64,000 nt of DNA, from positions 2,356,001 through 2,420,000 of the forward strand of contig NZ_CP032819.1 in NCBI RefSeq assembly GCF_003991565.1, written 5' to 3'. Made by a program: the position numbers and the translations under genes. Below, piece by piece: positions 10,310 through 20,708 of the stretch. This DNA comes from Butyricimonas faecalis (GTDB lineage: Bacteria; Bacteroidota; Bacteroidia; Bacteroidales; Marinifilaceae). Every line of letters starts with the position of its first letter. Position 1 is the stretch's first letter. The notes beneath the pieces are model-generated. The model was not told where the DNA came from and did not search any database. It saw nothing but the letters and a program-made list of their open reading frames with translations.

Positions 10310-13021
10310 TTACTCTACTTTTAATGCTTTTAGAGTTTGAAGATACAGTAACTCGTAATGAGTACGATCATCAACCGGTCCGGTTGTCATCTTGCTTTTC
10401 GCCAAGGCATTAACCTTTTTCAGGATAGACAATTGTACTTCCGCTACCTCGTTTTCTGATCCATTTACCTTTGCCTTCAAAACATTAACTTTACTATTTT
10501 CATCTCTAAATGTATTCTCGGACAGCACTTTCGCTACAATTCCTTCTCCATGTTGTTGTTCCATTTTTTCAAACAAAGGATAAAAATGATCTAACAATCC
10601 ATTCGAGTACAATCCTAGAAAACGAAGTTCTTCCAAAGAAGGGTAATCTGACAAATCTAAAGGTAAAACTCCCTGGTTTATATTTGCCGAAGTCAAGAAT
10701 AATTTACGAGGGAAGAGACCACCTCCAGCAATGCTAGTGATATTTTTCAACAAATTCTTTTGGAATGTCCGGTCTAATAAACTCAATTTTTTCCCTTGCA
10801 AAGTAGGACGGAAAGCTTCCGTGTAAAGATCTTCATAAAATTCCTTGATCGTGTACGCGGCTTGCCCTTGCCCTTGCGCCAAGTGGGAAGAGTAGATAAC
10901 TTTATTCGGTAAATCCTTGAACATCGCCTCTAGTACCAATCCTTGAATAGTATTAGCTTGGCTCGGTGCTGCAGGCAACTTAGCCGCCAACGCTTGGTTG
11001 TCAAGCCATGAACAACCGCGAAGTTCTTTCACCAACCATACCAATGCTCTCTTTTGATCGGCTTTAGCCACCGGCTCAAAAGGTTTACCTGACGTTCCAT
11101 CTTTCACGTTTGTCGAATAAATTCCTCCAATCTGATAGAATACATTTGACAAATAGCGGTGATACTGAGTTACCAATTGATTATACAGGCTTAATCGACG
11201 AGTAATATTTCCCTTTTCCCCACTCCAAGCATCTAAATTAGCAAGTATATATTTCAAGTTTTTAATACCATAATCACCGGCTTTCACTGGATCATCTCCT
11301 AAATCCTCTGATAAGGCACTAGGATCATAAATAACATTAAGTTGTTGTGGTCCATAACGATAAATAGGGTCACCAGCTTTTTCATCTACCCATTTCTCCA
11401 GTTCAACAGCTTCTTCTTGCACGGTTTTATTACCTGCTATCGGAGAATATAACCATTTAATTACAAACTCGTCATACACACCCAAGTCAGGAGGAGTTAA
11501 TCTCACGCCCTTGTCTTCCGGTTGTGCCACGTAGTTGTTACGAGCATAATCCATAATCGAAGGAGTTGTACCATATTTTGCCGTAAAAGTTGCCGAACGT
11601 AAAGAATCTACAGGATAAGCATTAGAGGCTCCCATATTGTGCATTAAACCTAACGTGTGACCTATTTCGTGGGCACTGACATATACAAGAGCTTCATGCA
11701 ATACGTCTGCCGGTAATTTTTCAGTCCGTACCCGTTCGTCAACTTGAGCAGTTTGCACAAATCTCCATTCATTCACCAATCGAATAATATCATGCCAAAT
11801 AAGTACAGTAGCATTCAATATTTCGCCCGTGATAGGATCTGTCCAACTAGGTCCCATCGCATTTTCAACCCCTGCCGGGATGTAACGAATGCAAGAATAT
11901 TTCAAATTATCCGGGTCAAACTCGGGATTTTCCTCTGCTGTCGGGAAATCCCGTACTTGTAATACATTTTTAAAACCGATCTTCTCAAAAGCACGATTCC
12001 AAACCAATACACCTTCTTTAATTGGAGTTTTCCATTCTGCCGGGAATGCATCATCCACGTACCAAATAATCGGCTTTTTCACATCCACGGTTTCACCCCT
12101 CTCCCACGCGGCTTGATCTACGGGTTCTAATCGCCAACGATTGGAAAAAGCAAGGTTTCGTATACCGTCACAATCTGAAGAGAATTCTCTTTTAGGCATA
12201 AACAGTCCTCCCACCCAATGATAGTTAGGGAATACCCCGACTCTAGAATCAAGAATACGAGGTTGCATTTTCTCTTTCGGCAATAGCAGAAGGGAAATTG
12301 TAGAGGTCGTTGCCACTTCACCCATTGGGAAGGTAACTAGATAACTTTCAAGTAAAGCATCAAAGGTTTGAGAAACTTCCAAAGAAATATTATCATCGAA
12401 AACTTTCACTTTGCCTAACGAACAAGCTTCTTTTTTCTCTTTTAACGTACTAATTACTCCTCTAGCAGGTGTCAGCTCTTTGTTACTTTTAAACAAATCC
12501 GTTGATTCAAAGACAACAGCCGTACTATCATTATTATATGCCAAAACAGGATACTTTCTATAAATAAGCGGTGTATAACCACGTTCGATAGCCTTACCAA
12601 TCCCAGCATCTTTTCCATCCCAGAAAGTAGCCGAATTCGGTTGTAACAGATATACACTTGAATCTCTCAATTCAATCTTCAAGTATATCGGTTTATTCAT
12701 TTTATAACCGATAGGTACCACCCAGGCATCACTTGCTGTTTGCACCGTACCTCCAAGTAAAATTTCACGTCCCATGTTTTTCAACGGGTATTCGAAATAA
12801 ACTTTCTGACCCGTTTTATGTACGGTTATGAATTCCCCTTTTGACGTGGCCACATCAGGCTTTTTCAATAGTTTATCATATTTACTTGTTGTCTTTTTTA
12901 CCGTTGTAGCCACTTGCTCCGTTTGGGCCTTTTTCTTATTCTTTTTTCGTTCCATACCATTCATCCCCAAGCATGGCACGAGCATTGCTACAATTAGTAG
13001 CATCACATACAATTTCATCAT
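10310..13021 (-). CDS. Secreted zinc-dependent metallopeptidase (DUF5117/DUF5118 type)
   Basis: Predicted periplasmic or surface zinc peptidase of 903 residues. The catalytic site is HEIGHTLGLMHN, with zinc ligands H451, H455 and H461 and the general base E452, the extended HExxHxxGxxH metzincin motif. An N-terminal hydrophobic segment (residues 3-18) is a signal sequence; the C at 17 is preceded by P, so a lipoprotein is uncertain. A basic linker follows, then a beta-rich DUF5118/5117-like region (VYFEYPLKNMGREILLGGTV), then the catalytic domain near 350-530 with an SIMDYARNNYVAQPED Met-turn. It is the last gene of uptake locus 1, 47 bases after the metallopeptidase-like lipoprotein, which suggests peptide generation for SusC. 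M1 or M2 may be the start. Confidence 0.88.
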   Translation of the reverse strand: MMKLYVMLLIVAMLVPCLGMNGMERKKNKKKAQTEQVATTVKKTTSKYDKLLKKPDVATSKGEFITVHKTGQKVYFEYPLKNMGREILLGGTVQTASDAWVVPIGYKMNKPIYLKIELRDSSVYLLQPNSATFWDGKDAGIGKAIERGYTPLIYRKYPVLAYNNDSTAVVFESTDLFKSNKELTPARGVISTLKEKKEACSLGKVKVFDDNISLEVSQTFDALLESYLVTFPMGEVATTSTISLLLLPKEKMQPRILDSRVGVFPNYHWVGGLFMPKREFSSDCDGIRNLAFSNRWRLEPVDQAAWERGETVDVKKPIIWYVDDAFPAEWKTPIKEGVLVWNRAFEKIGFKNVLQVRDFPTAEENPEFDPDNLKYSCIRYIPAGVENAMGPSWTDPITGEILNATVLIWHDIIRLVNEWRFVQTAQVDERVRTEKLPADVLHEALVYVSAHEIGHTLGLMHNMGASNAYPVDSLRSATFTAKYGTTPSIMDYARNNYVAQPEDKGVRLTPPDLGVYDEFVIKWLYSPIAGNKTVQEEAVELEKWVDEKAGDPIYRYGPQQLNVIYDPSALSEDLGDDPVKAGDYGIKNLKYILANLDAWSGEKGNITRRLSLYNQLVTQYHRYLSNVFYQIGGIYSTNVKDGTSGKPFEPVAKADQKRALVWLVKELRGCSWLDNQALAAKLPAAPSQANTIQGLVLEAMFKDLPNKVIYSSHLAQGQGQAAYTIKEFYEDLYTEAFRPTLQGKKLSLLDRTFQKNLLKNITSIAGGGLFPRKLFLTSANINQGVLPLDLSDYPSLEELRFLGLYSNGLLDHFYPLFEKMEQQHGEGIVAKVLSENTFRDENSKVNVLKAKVNGSENEVAEVQLSILKKVNALAKSKMTTGPVDDRTHYELLYLQTLKALKVE

Positions 13022-13068
13022 TTTATTGATTTTTAGTTAATTATACAATACGGAGAATAACTCCCTTT

Positions 13069-14184
13069 TTAGTTATAAAGTTCACCTATCGCTTGCAAAT
13101 CAATTCCCTGCTCCTTAAATATTCGAATCAATATATCATATTTTTTTCGAATTAATTGGTTCACATCCTTTTTCGGATGAAGAATACCCAGATAACTGTT
13201 TTTATCGTAATCCCCGCTTTCAGGTTCTGCCGTCAGGGTAGCATAAGAATTACTCGTGATCATTTTCAGGTAAGATTCTAAATCTCCCTTTTGAATTTGA
13301 TCTAAAAGTACAGTTTTCGGTTCGCCAACAAGCCCTAAACGATAATAATCTTTGGGTAAAGGTTTGCTAGCAGTTCCGGCCCAATAATAATTTGTTACCT
13401 CATAAAAATCACTGAACGAATATATTGAAGCTAATTTTTTAACCCCAAACCAGGTGTGTAAAATAGATTTAAGCGAATCTTTCCGATGTTGAGTCAAGTT
13501 TTCTATACTTTCATCTCCATGGCTAAATATCAGGCTATTATACGCGTCCGTATAATAAGATCGATCTAGAGCCGTACCTCCAAACATTTCTTTCAAATTA
13601 CGTCCTAGAATGATTTTCATGGGCATAGCTTTTTTCAAAACTAATTCGGGATAAAAATTCAAAAACATTTCTTCTATCCAAGCCAACTGTTCTCCAACGT
13701 ATTCTTCATTCGCTTCATCAACTTTAAAATTCCCGTACGCTTTCACGCTTTGCTCCTCAATATAGACCTTCTTATTCTCTTCATCCAAGGTAGCTCTTGT
13801 CCATAAACCATTATCCTTGTATGCTGTTCCTAACGGCCAACTTTTTTGCACGCGTCCCAACATTGTCTGATAGACCACACTATCTTTCACGTACAGGTTA
13901 TCCCCTAACGGAAATGTGTAAGCAGTCACGATTGTATCGTAATACATTTCACTCCACGTAAGATTTCCGGCAAAATAAACATCCCTCGGCTCAAACTTAT
14001 AAAGAATATATAATCCCGTACGTTCGAAAAAATCAACAATTTTCGTATCGTATTCATGATTCCCCTGTGGCAACTCTATCTGGGGTACTAAGGTATCCGA
14101 AGGGATTAATGTTTCATCATCGCTACACCCTATCCAACCAACTAATCCCAAAGCCACGATCCACAATATATGTTTTATATTCAT
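13069..14184 (-). CDS. Substrate-import-associated lipoprotein, metallopeptidase-like, no HExxH
   Basis: 371-residue lipoprotein with a clear signal ending in WIGC (C20). Size, position after susD and the pattern IPSDTLVPQIELPQG...YDTKIVDFFERTGLYILYKF recall the putative zinc metallohydrolase lipoproteins that accompany SusC/SusD in Bacteroidetes. In those proteins a HExxH helix normally lies near residue 230. Here the matching area reads SLKSILHTWFGVKKL, so H is kept but the E and the second H are absent, and no other HExxH exists in the protein. If homology holds, it has lost peptidase activity and may only bind substrate. The family assignment is from memory and should be tested with a profile search. 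Confidence 0.62.
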   Translation of the reverse strand: MNIKHILWIVALGLVGWIGCSDDETLIPSDTLVPQIELPQGNHEYDTKIVDFFERTGLYILYKFEPRDVYFAGNLTWSEMYYDTIVTAYTFPLGDNLYVKDSVVYQTMLGRVQKSWPLGTAYKDNGLWTRATLDEENKKVYIEEQSVKAYGNFKVDEANEEYVGEQLAWIEEMFLNFYPELVLKKAMPMKIILGRNLKEMFGGTALDRSYYTDAYNSLIFSHGDESIENLTQHRKDSLKSILHTWFGVKKLASIYSFSDFYEVTNYYWAGTASKPLPKDYYRLGLVGEPKTVLLDQIQKGDLESYLKMITSNSYATLTAEPESGDYDKNSYLGILHPKKDVNQLIRKKYDILIRIFKEQGIDLQAIGELYN

Positions 14185-14202
14185 ATTCTTTTCTTTTAAT
14201 TT

Positions 14203-15684
14203 CTATTTGTTTTGTTCCAAAAGCGGATTGTAATCCAAGATTTTTTCCGGTATCGGTAGGCAATAATGACTCATATCTTTTTTATATTCTGTCTCTCCGT
14301 TCTCCTCCAGTATATGTGTCACCGTTATTCCCAAACGACGTAAGTCACACCAACGATGATTTGTTTCCCCACACAATTCCCTTCTACGTTCAGCTAAACA
14401 AAAGTCTAATAATTCCTGTCCATCCGTAATATCCGCATCCTCGTAAGGGAAAGCCTTATTAAAGCGATGTCTGCGTAATTCATTCAAATCAGCAAGGGCT
14501 GCCTGCCGGTAAGACTCGTTTCCTTCAGCCAAATATTTTCGAGCGTAGACCTCCGCCCGGTTCAAGTATAATTCGGCAGTTCTAATTCCTTGGTATCCCC
14601 CAAAATCGTCTTTCGCTTTTGAAATACCATCACGACATCCTAATTCCCCTCCTGACAACAAAGCCGAAATATCCTGACTCCATGAAAAATACATAAAACT
14701 TCTAATGTCATGTGTCTTCCTTGCCGTATAATTCGTATAAGACCCGTTCTCGTACGTACTCCACAACTCATTAGAAACGGAAAAAGGTGTTCCTATACCA
14801 ATCCCTTTAGTAAATGCTTTGGGTTGTTGCCGTCCCCAAATAATCTCGTCCGGACTCGTTGTTAAATAAACACATCCCGCGCTTCCACTTGCCAAGAGTC
14901 CTTGCCACTTCAACGTATTCAAATCCAACAAATCAGATTTTTGGGCCAATACCGCATCAGCATATTCCAAGGCTTTATCCCATTCCTCCATGTAAAGATA
15001 CAATCTAGACAAAATAGCTTTAGCCGCGAGATGCCCCATTCGGAAGTAATCCCGATCATAATCATATTCCGTTAACAATCGGTTGCCTTCTAGTAAATCT
15101 TGTTCAATACGAGAATAAACTTCCCGAACCGTGTTGCGGGGAAAGAATTCACCCGTCACGGTTGAGTTCAATTTCAAAGGTACACCAAGATTCGTATCCG
15201 GATTTCCCTGGTTATAGGCTATCCCAAAGAAATTCACCAGATGGAGATAATACCATGCCCGTAAAGTTAACGCCTCTCCACGTAAACTTTCTCTCAATTT
15301 ATGCTCACCATCTTTCTGATCTAAATTGTCTAACACTAAGTTACATCCTAAAATTCCCTCGTAAAGTCCTTGCCAAAAAGCAGCATCATACCCACTACCC
15401 GACTCTGTAAACATATTTTCATCCCAGATAAATTTCCATTTATCCTTATCATGAGCAGTCTGCATATCTGTTGATTTCGCTCCATTACTCTTGATGTTAT
15501 CCGTGAATATTTCTGTGCAGTAATAAAAATTATACGCATCTTCATAACCATCCCCCAAGAGTAGTTGTTCCAGATCAGTCAACGTTGAAGGACGAATCTC
15601 GTCTGAGCTTTCTTCCTTCAAAAAATCACTACATCCAATCGCCAACCAAGCAATAAATATTAATAAATATATTCCTGTCTTCAT
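14203..15684 (-). CDS. SusD/RagB-family outer-membrane substrate-binding lipoprotein
   Basis: Surface lipoprotein that caps the SusC barrel and captures ligand. Signal peptide MKTGIYLLIFIAWLAIGC, lipid-modified at C18, followed by SDFLKEE typical of the mature SusD start. LRGEALTLRAWYYLHLVNFFG matches the conserved TPR helix of the family (RAxxYFxLvxxyG), and LNELRRHRF and LCGETNHRWCDLRR match the C-terminal SusD motifs (LNxvRxR and ExxxEGxRwxDLRR). 493 residues is usual. The stop of susC lies 18 bases upstream, so the two are translated from one mRNA. Confidence 0.93.
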   Translation of the reverse strand: MKTGIYLLIFIAWLAIGCSDFLKEESSDEIRPSTLTDLEQLLLGDGYEDAYNFYYCTEIFTDNIKSNGAKSTDMQTAHDKDKWKFIWDENMFTESGSGYDAAFWQGLYEGILGCNLVLDNLDQKDGEHKLRESLRGEALTLRAWYYLHLVNFFGIAYNQGNPDTNLGVPLKLNSTVTGEFFPRNTVREVYSRIEQDLLEGNRLLTEYDYDRDYFRMGHLAAKAILSRLYLYMEEWDKALEYADAVLAQKSDLLDLNTLKWQGLLASGSAGCVYLTTSPDEIIWGRQQPKAFTKGIGIGTPFSVSNELWSTYENGSYTNYTARKTHDIRSFMYFSWSQDISALLSGGELGCRDGISKAKDDFGGYQGIRTAELYLNRAEVYARKYLAEGNESYRQAALADLNELRRHRFNKAFPYEDADITDGQELLDFCLAERRRELCGETNHRWCDLRRLGITVTHILEENGETEYKKDMSHYCLPIPEKILDYNPLLEQNK

Positions 15685-15702
15685 TGCCTTTCTTTTTTAT
15701 CG

Positions 15703-18700
15703 TTAAAAACTCATATTCAAACCAAACGAAAAATCCTGTGAACGAGGTTGTTTTCCGACAGCCACTTCCGGATCCCGTCCTTTAAAATCCTTACTCTTAA
15801 TCTGCAAAGGATTCGTTGCCGTAAAGGATATTGTCACGTTTTCGGCAAAGCCTTTAATCCATTTATCCGGTAAATTGTATGACAATTTGATATCATTAAA
15901 GCGGACATACCAAGCTTTCACGACCCTAGCATCCGAATATTTCCAAGCTTCTAACGGGTAAATTTTCGTCGTCCCGTCTTCAAACGGATACAAGGGACGG
16001 CAATTGTCTCCTACCGGTATCGATGGAATATCCGTAAACTGCTCATCTCCAGGTTTGCGCCAACGTTTTTTCAACTCGGAAGAAGCATTCTGATACTCGT
16101 TCATCATCATATCTCCACTTTTATAAGGAGAATTTAAAAACTCATAGTTCCCCGTACTTATGTATACACTCAACGGGAACGAAAAGCGTTTCCAACGAAA
16201 AACCATATTGATTCCAGTCGTGAACGTCGGTTCCTTGGAACCCACATACACCATATATTCTGTAGCATCTTCTGCAGCTTTTGCCGTGTTTGCCCGAGAA
16301 AAATCAAATAACGGTTCTCCGTTAGACGGATCCAAACCTGTAAATTTGAAAGCCCAGAAACTGCCCACGGAATATCCCTCTTTATTAAGAGAACCACTTA
16401 CAGCATTACTCCACTTTCCGTTAGGTTCAATATCCGATTTTACTTTATTCGTATTACCTGAAAAACTTGCTCCCACGCTCCACATAAAATCTTTTGTCCG
16501 AACCGGAACAATAGAAAATGCAAAATCCCATCCTCTATTTGTTATATCACCGTCATTCACGTACATGCTGGATGTTCCATTCTCAAAAGGTACTCTGGCT
16601 GAAGTAATCACATCTGTTGTCTTTTTGTGATACCAATTGAATGTTCCATTTAATTTACTGTCAAACAAAGCGAAATTTACCCCAAGATTCACGGACAACG
16701 TTTTTTCCCATTTCAAATCGGGATTAGGTAATTGTTTCCAAGTCATCTGGTATTCTCCAGTTTTTGAATTTACAGCCTTCAATCTTGTCACGAGTTCCGG
16801 GCTCACGTTTTCGGCAACATTACCTTGAAAACCGAATGAAGCCGTAAATGCCAAATTATTAACCAGTCTTTGGTCTTGCATCCAATGTTCATCCGTAACA
16901 TTCCAACGCAGTCCCAATGACCACACGGGTAAAAACTTTCCATCATCCCCAAACCGATTGGAACCGTCCTGCCGTAAGGATAAATTTATCGAGTAACGAT
17001 TATCATACATATATCCGGCCGTGGCATAATATGAAACATAATTTAAAACACGATCTGTTATCGTCGGATTGGTTGCGGCATATGTCTGGTTTAAACGCCC
17101 GTTAGGAGTTTCCGCCGGTACATCTACAAACGATTTACCTCTATCCGGCTGATATCCCCAATTCGTCTGTGAAAAACCATCATACTGACTACTACGCACT
17201 TCTAGTCCGGCCATAAAATTCACGGAGTGTACACCGCGGAATAATTTCACAAACTCAGCCTGAAGACGAGCCGTGTAATTAAAATTACGATTTTCCGTTA
17301 CCGCCAACATACCTCCATAGGGCAACCTAGAATCCTGAAACTTCAAATCCAACGGCCCGTATTCCCCGAATTCGTATTCCCGAATGGCCGAAATATAATT
17401 TGAACGTTCAGTAAACCAGGTCTCACCAAATGAACTACTAGATGTTCCTCCCAGAGTTGCCGACAAAGCCAAAGATTCTGTTACACGCCAACGGGCATTC
17501 AAATTCAACGTCAAGCTCTTTGAAGTATTTTCATTACCCGAATTAGCCAGTTCATTCAATATATTGTATTTATATCCTCCCTTGTCATAGTAGTATAATT
17601 CCCCATCGTCATCATAACAAGCGATTACCCGGCTTGTATTTATAGCATAAGAAAACGGGTCGACACCCGAAGCAAATGCTTTTGTTTTCGTATGGCTACC
17701 TGACAGAGAAGCCGTCACGGTCAGTTTATTCCAGAAAATAAAACTCGTGTTCAAGCTACCCGTGTATGCCACTTGATCGTTACCAATAGCCGTATTCTTA
17801 ACATCCCGGTAACCAAACGAAGCACGATATGTTGCACTTGCATCACCTCCGGAAAAACTCAATGTATGAGATTGACTAAAAGGTGTTCGGTAAAGAATAT
17901 CAAACCAGTCTGTATTCATCAACTCTAGCTTCTTCGCACCTGCATCAAATTCATCCAAACTAATTTCGTTACGGTCATACGCCAAAGCCAAACCCATATA
18001 ACCTATATTTTCATTAGCTACCCTAGCTCCTCGTTCATAAGCTTCTCTTGAAAGATCTATTCTTTCTTTCGAGTTCATGATTTCCTGACGATTATAATTC
18101 ATTCTCTGACTGGCAGTAAAATTGGCTGAATAATTTAATTGCATCCGCCCCCGTTCTCCCTTTTTCGTTGTAATCAGAATCACGCCATTAGCAGCCTTTA
18201 CACCATAAATTGCCGTAGCAGAAGCGTCTTTGAGTACCGTTATGTCCTCTATATCATTGGGATTTAACCACGAGATCGCCCCTCCAATAAAATCTCGCAT
18301 CATTTCCACGTTATCACTCATATTGGTAAGTTCCGACGCCTCAAAGGGCAAATTATCTTCTTGAATTATACCATCCACAACCCACACGGTTTCTGCATTA
18401 CCAACCAATGTTGCAGTTCCCCGGACACGCACTTTCTGGCGAGTTCCCGTCAAACCACTCGTATTAATCACCATCATTCCCGGGATTTTTCCTTGAAGCA
18501 TCGATTCCAATGTTTCGGTACCAGTCATGGCTAAATCCTTTACATCCACCCGAGAGTAGGACCCCGCCATACCTTTTTCCTTCAATACCTGATACCCGGT
18601 CACAACCACCTCATCAATGGCTTTTACGTCCTCCTTCATCATGATCCGCAAGGTGTCTTTACTTGTTTCGGGAGTAAATGCCAACACACGTTTCTCGTAG

Positions 18701-19248
18701 CCCACGAAAGAAAATTCTAATTCACCTTTTGTCAAAGGTAATTCCAAAGCAAACCATCCCCTAGCATCAGTCGCAGTTCCCAAAGTTACCCCCACGAGCT
18801 TTACTGTCACTCCTACCAAAGGTTGTTTATTTACATCATACACGAACCCCTTCACCCGCACAGATTTCTTTTCTTGTTCACCTACCGGAAGAGGTTTGAT
18901 AACCACCATGTTGTCTACATATTCCCACGTGAATCTCTCGCCCAACATCCGGTGTAGCACTTCATCTATTTTCATATTTTTCACGTCCAACGAAATGAGC
19001 TGATTCACGTCCACTTCGTTAAAACTATAAAAGAAATCCAGTGATGTCTGTTGTTTCAACTCGGAAATCACCTTGGAAAAAGGTGTCTTTTTCACCTTCA
19101 ATGTCACAATCTGATCCTGTGCTCGTACACTCGCGGAAAGAGAAAAGACGAAGCCTAACACCAATAAAAAAGTCAATTTCATAACCATCAAAATTTTCAC
19201 ACGCGATTTTCTTAACGGAAAATACGTACCCGTTCGATTTTTTTTCAT
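15703..19248 (-). CDS. SusC/RagA-family TonB-dependent transducer with STN domain (locus 1)
   Basis: Outer-membrane TonB-dependent importer of 1,181 residues. In order: a basic start and signal peptide to ASVRAQ near residue 44; an STN domain (about 48-115, IVTLKVKKTPFSKVISELK ... NMVVIKP) that contacts FecR; a carboxypeptidase-like beta domain (about 130-205, GFVYDVNKQPLVGVTVKL); a plug with DEVVVTGYQ as TonB-box region, VRVRGTATL and TAIYGVKAANGVILITTKKG; then the 22-strand barrel ending in DFSFGLNMSF with terminal F. The STN domain marks it as a signalling receptor working with the FecR and ECF sigma genes upstream. The start at 19248 gives the same MKK-type leader as the SusC at 50400. 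Confidence 0.94.
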   Translation of the reverse strand: MKKNRTGTYFPLRKSRVKILMVMKLTFLLVLGFVFSLSASVRAQDQIVTLKVKKTPFSKVISELKQQTSLDFFYSFNEVDVNQLISLDVKNMKIDEVLHRMLGERFTWEYVDNMVVIKPLPVGEQEKKSVRVKGFVYDVNKQPLVGVTVKLVGVTLGTATDARGWFALELPLTKGELEFSFVGYEKRVLAFTPETSKDTLRIMMKEDVKAIDEVVVTGYQVLKEKGMAGSYSRVDVKDLAMTGTETLESMLQGKIPGMMVINTSGLTGTRQKVRVRGTATLVGNAETVWVVDGIIQEDNLPFEASELTNMSDNVEMMRDFIGGAISWLNPNDIEDITVLKDASATAIYGVKAANGVILITTKKGERGRMQLNYSANFTASQRMNYNRQEIMNSKERIDLSREAYERGARVANENIGYMGLALAYDRNEISLDEFDAGAKKLELMNTDWFDILYRTPFSQSHTLSFSGGDASATYRASFGYRDVKNTAIGNDQVAYTGSLNTSFIFWNKLTVTASLSGSHTKTKAFASGVDPFSYAINTSRVIACYDDDGELYYYDKGGYKYNILNELANSGNENTSKSLTLNLNARWRVTESLALSATLGGTSSSSFGETWFTERSNYISAIREYEFGEYGPLDLKFQDSRLPYGGMLAVTENRNFNYTARLQAEFVKLFRGVHSVNFMAGLEVRSSQYDGFSQTNWGYQPDRGKSFVDVPAETPNGRLNQTYAATNPTITDRVLNYVSYYATAGYMYDNRYSINLSLRQDGSNRFGDDGKFLPVWSLGLRWNVTDEHWMQDQRLVNNLAFTASFGFQGNVAENVSPELVTRLKAVNSKTGEYQMTWKQLPNPDLKWEKTLSVNLGVNFALFDSKLNGTFNWYHKKTTDVITSARVPFENGTSSMYVNDGDITNRGWDFAFSIVPVRTKDFMWSVGASFSGNTNKVKSDIEPNGKWSNAVSGSLNKEGYSVGSFWAFKFTGLDPSNGEPLFDFSRANTAKAAEDATEYMVYVGSKEPTFTTGINMVFRWKRFSFPLSVYISTGNYEFLNSPYKSGDMMMNEYQNASSELKKRWRKPGDEQFTDIPSIPVGDNCRPLYPFEDGTTKIYPLEAWKYSDARVVKAWYVRFNDIKLSYNLPDKWIKGFAENVTISFTATNPLQIKSKDFKGRDPEVAVGKQPRSQDFSFGLNMSF

Positions 19249-19317
19249 AGTTTTGTAATATAGAGTTAAACAATCATCATCGAGGGTCTCGCAAACTTCT
19301 CGTGATGTTCTTTTGTA

Positions 19318-19343
19318 CCGGGACTTGCAGCAACAACTCCCGG
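19318..19343. other. Hairpin between fecR and susC of locus 1
   Basis: CCGGGA / TCCCGG arms extended by TTG/CAA across one mismatch, loop of about 6 bases. It is followed by TTTTATTTTT on the plus strand only, so on the coding strand it is not a canonical terminator. It may modulate expression between the regulator gene and susC. Confidence 0.35.
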
Positions 19344-19355
19344 TTTTATTTTTAG

Positions 19356-20520
19356 TTAATTATATTTATCTAATTCACTTACAACTATCGTCCTTCCATG
19401 CACATTAAATTTCACTCGTGTTGTTTTCTCTATCATGGAGAAAATCTCGTCGGCCGTGTACTCTTTTTTAATCATTCCGGCAAAAACAAACTGTTTTACC
19501 CTTTCAGAGGAAAAAATAAAATCAAGATCATACCACCGTTGTAATTGTTCTGTAATTTTTTTTCAAAGTGGCACCTTCTTCAAAGTAAAATTTTCCATCT
19601 ATCCATGCCGTGAAAGCCAACGCGTCAACCTCTTGGGTAGAAAAACATCCTCCCTGCCACACAGCTTGTTGTCCCGGATTTAGTACTGTGACTTCTTCGC
19701 CCGTCCTATTGCTCACTTGCACTTTACCGGAAACCAACGTTGTCCGGACGGCCATCTCCGAGGCATAAGCGTTCACGTTAAAACTTGTTCCCAACACTCT
19801 TACATTCACCTCTTTTGTCTCGACTATAAAAGGTTTTGCAGCATCCTTCGCCACCTTGAAATATCCCTCACCTTCCAGATACACCCGTCTCTCTTTTCCT
19901 TCGAAATGAGTCGGGAAACGAAGTCTCGACTCCGAGTTCAAGTAAACTTTCGAACCATCTGCCAAAATTAATTGATATTCGCCTTTCCGAGGAACAATGA
20001 TCGTGTTGTACTCTACCTTAGCGGGAGTTCCGACCACTTGTTCATACGTCACGCTTTTAGAAGAATCGAATCGGATACGGACATCTCCCTTGTTTAAAAT
20101 GGTATCACCCGAAGTCATGGATAAATCTATTCTTTCCCCTTGTCCCATAAGCAACACGGCATGCGCTGTTCCGGCCTCGATCTCTGGGGTTACTTTTGCA
20201 ACAAGCACTTCTTTCTTCTCTCGTAAACTCAGCCACAACGTACCACACAACAATAAAGGCAACATCACGGCAGCCACCCAACGCCATATTGACACACGCC
20301 TCCGGTTTTTACCTTCACCTCGGTATTGCTCGATGGCTTGCCACATTTTTTGACGATCGGCCACCAACTCATCCTTTTTCCGCATCCCGACCTCTCTCAA
20401 CACACGTCTCACGCCGGTAAAGTCCTCCTCTTGCCATATCCTTTTCCACTCGGCATCTCCCGGCTTGACCTTCCCCTCCAATATTGCCCGTAACCAATCT
20501 TTTTCATCTTTTGTACTCAT
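19356..20520 (-). CDS. FecR-type anti-sigma factor, frameshifted in an A8 run
   Basis: Inner-membrane anti-sigma factor that should hold the ECF sigma factor until SusC signals. The open frame from 20520 gives 330 residues: an N-terminal sigma-binding region, one transmembrane segment (about 80-100, WRWVAAVMLPLLLCGTLWL) and the FecR domain (IIVPRKGEYQLILADGSKVYLNSE; FKVAKDAAKPFIVETKEVNV). It then ends abruptly at 19528. In the run of eight A's at 19556-19563 (minus strand), dropping one A restores the frame: KKITEQLQRWYDLDFIFSSE ... KTTRVKFNVHGRTIVV, stop at 19356. That is the DUF4974 C-terminal domain that meets the STN domain. The coordinates given cover the restored gene. Either a sequencing error, a mutation, or slippage. 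Confidence 0.85.
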
Positions 20521-20708
20521 ACTACCTCGTTTTTTTAGAGTAAAGCCTTCTTATCCGACTTTCTATGCATAAAGCGAGAAACAGGTAAATTAGGGTGAAA
20601 AGAAATTGTATTTTTTTTTGTAAAATGATTCCATTCCTGAAGACGGCAATCACTTATATATAAGTATTAAGATTCACCCTGTAGGTAGGATTAATAAATG
20701 GCAAGAGC
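20521..20708 (-). other. Gap between sigma factor and fecR of locus 1
   Basis: This 188-base AT-rich spacer on the minus-strand operon has no gene. It contains a T9 run at 20611-20619 and ATATATAAGT near 20655. No clear TAnnTTTG box was seen. The long gap suggests that fecR may have its own promoter. Confidence 0.3.
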
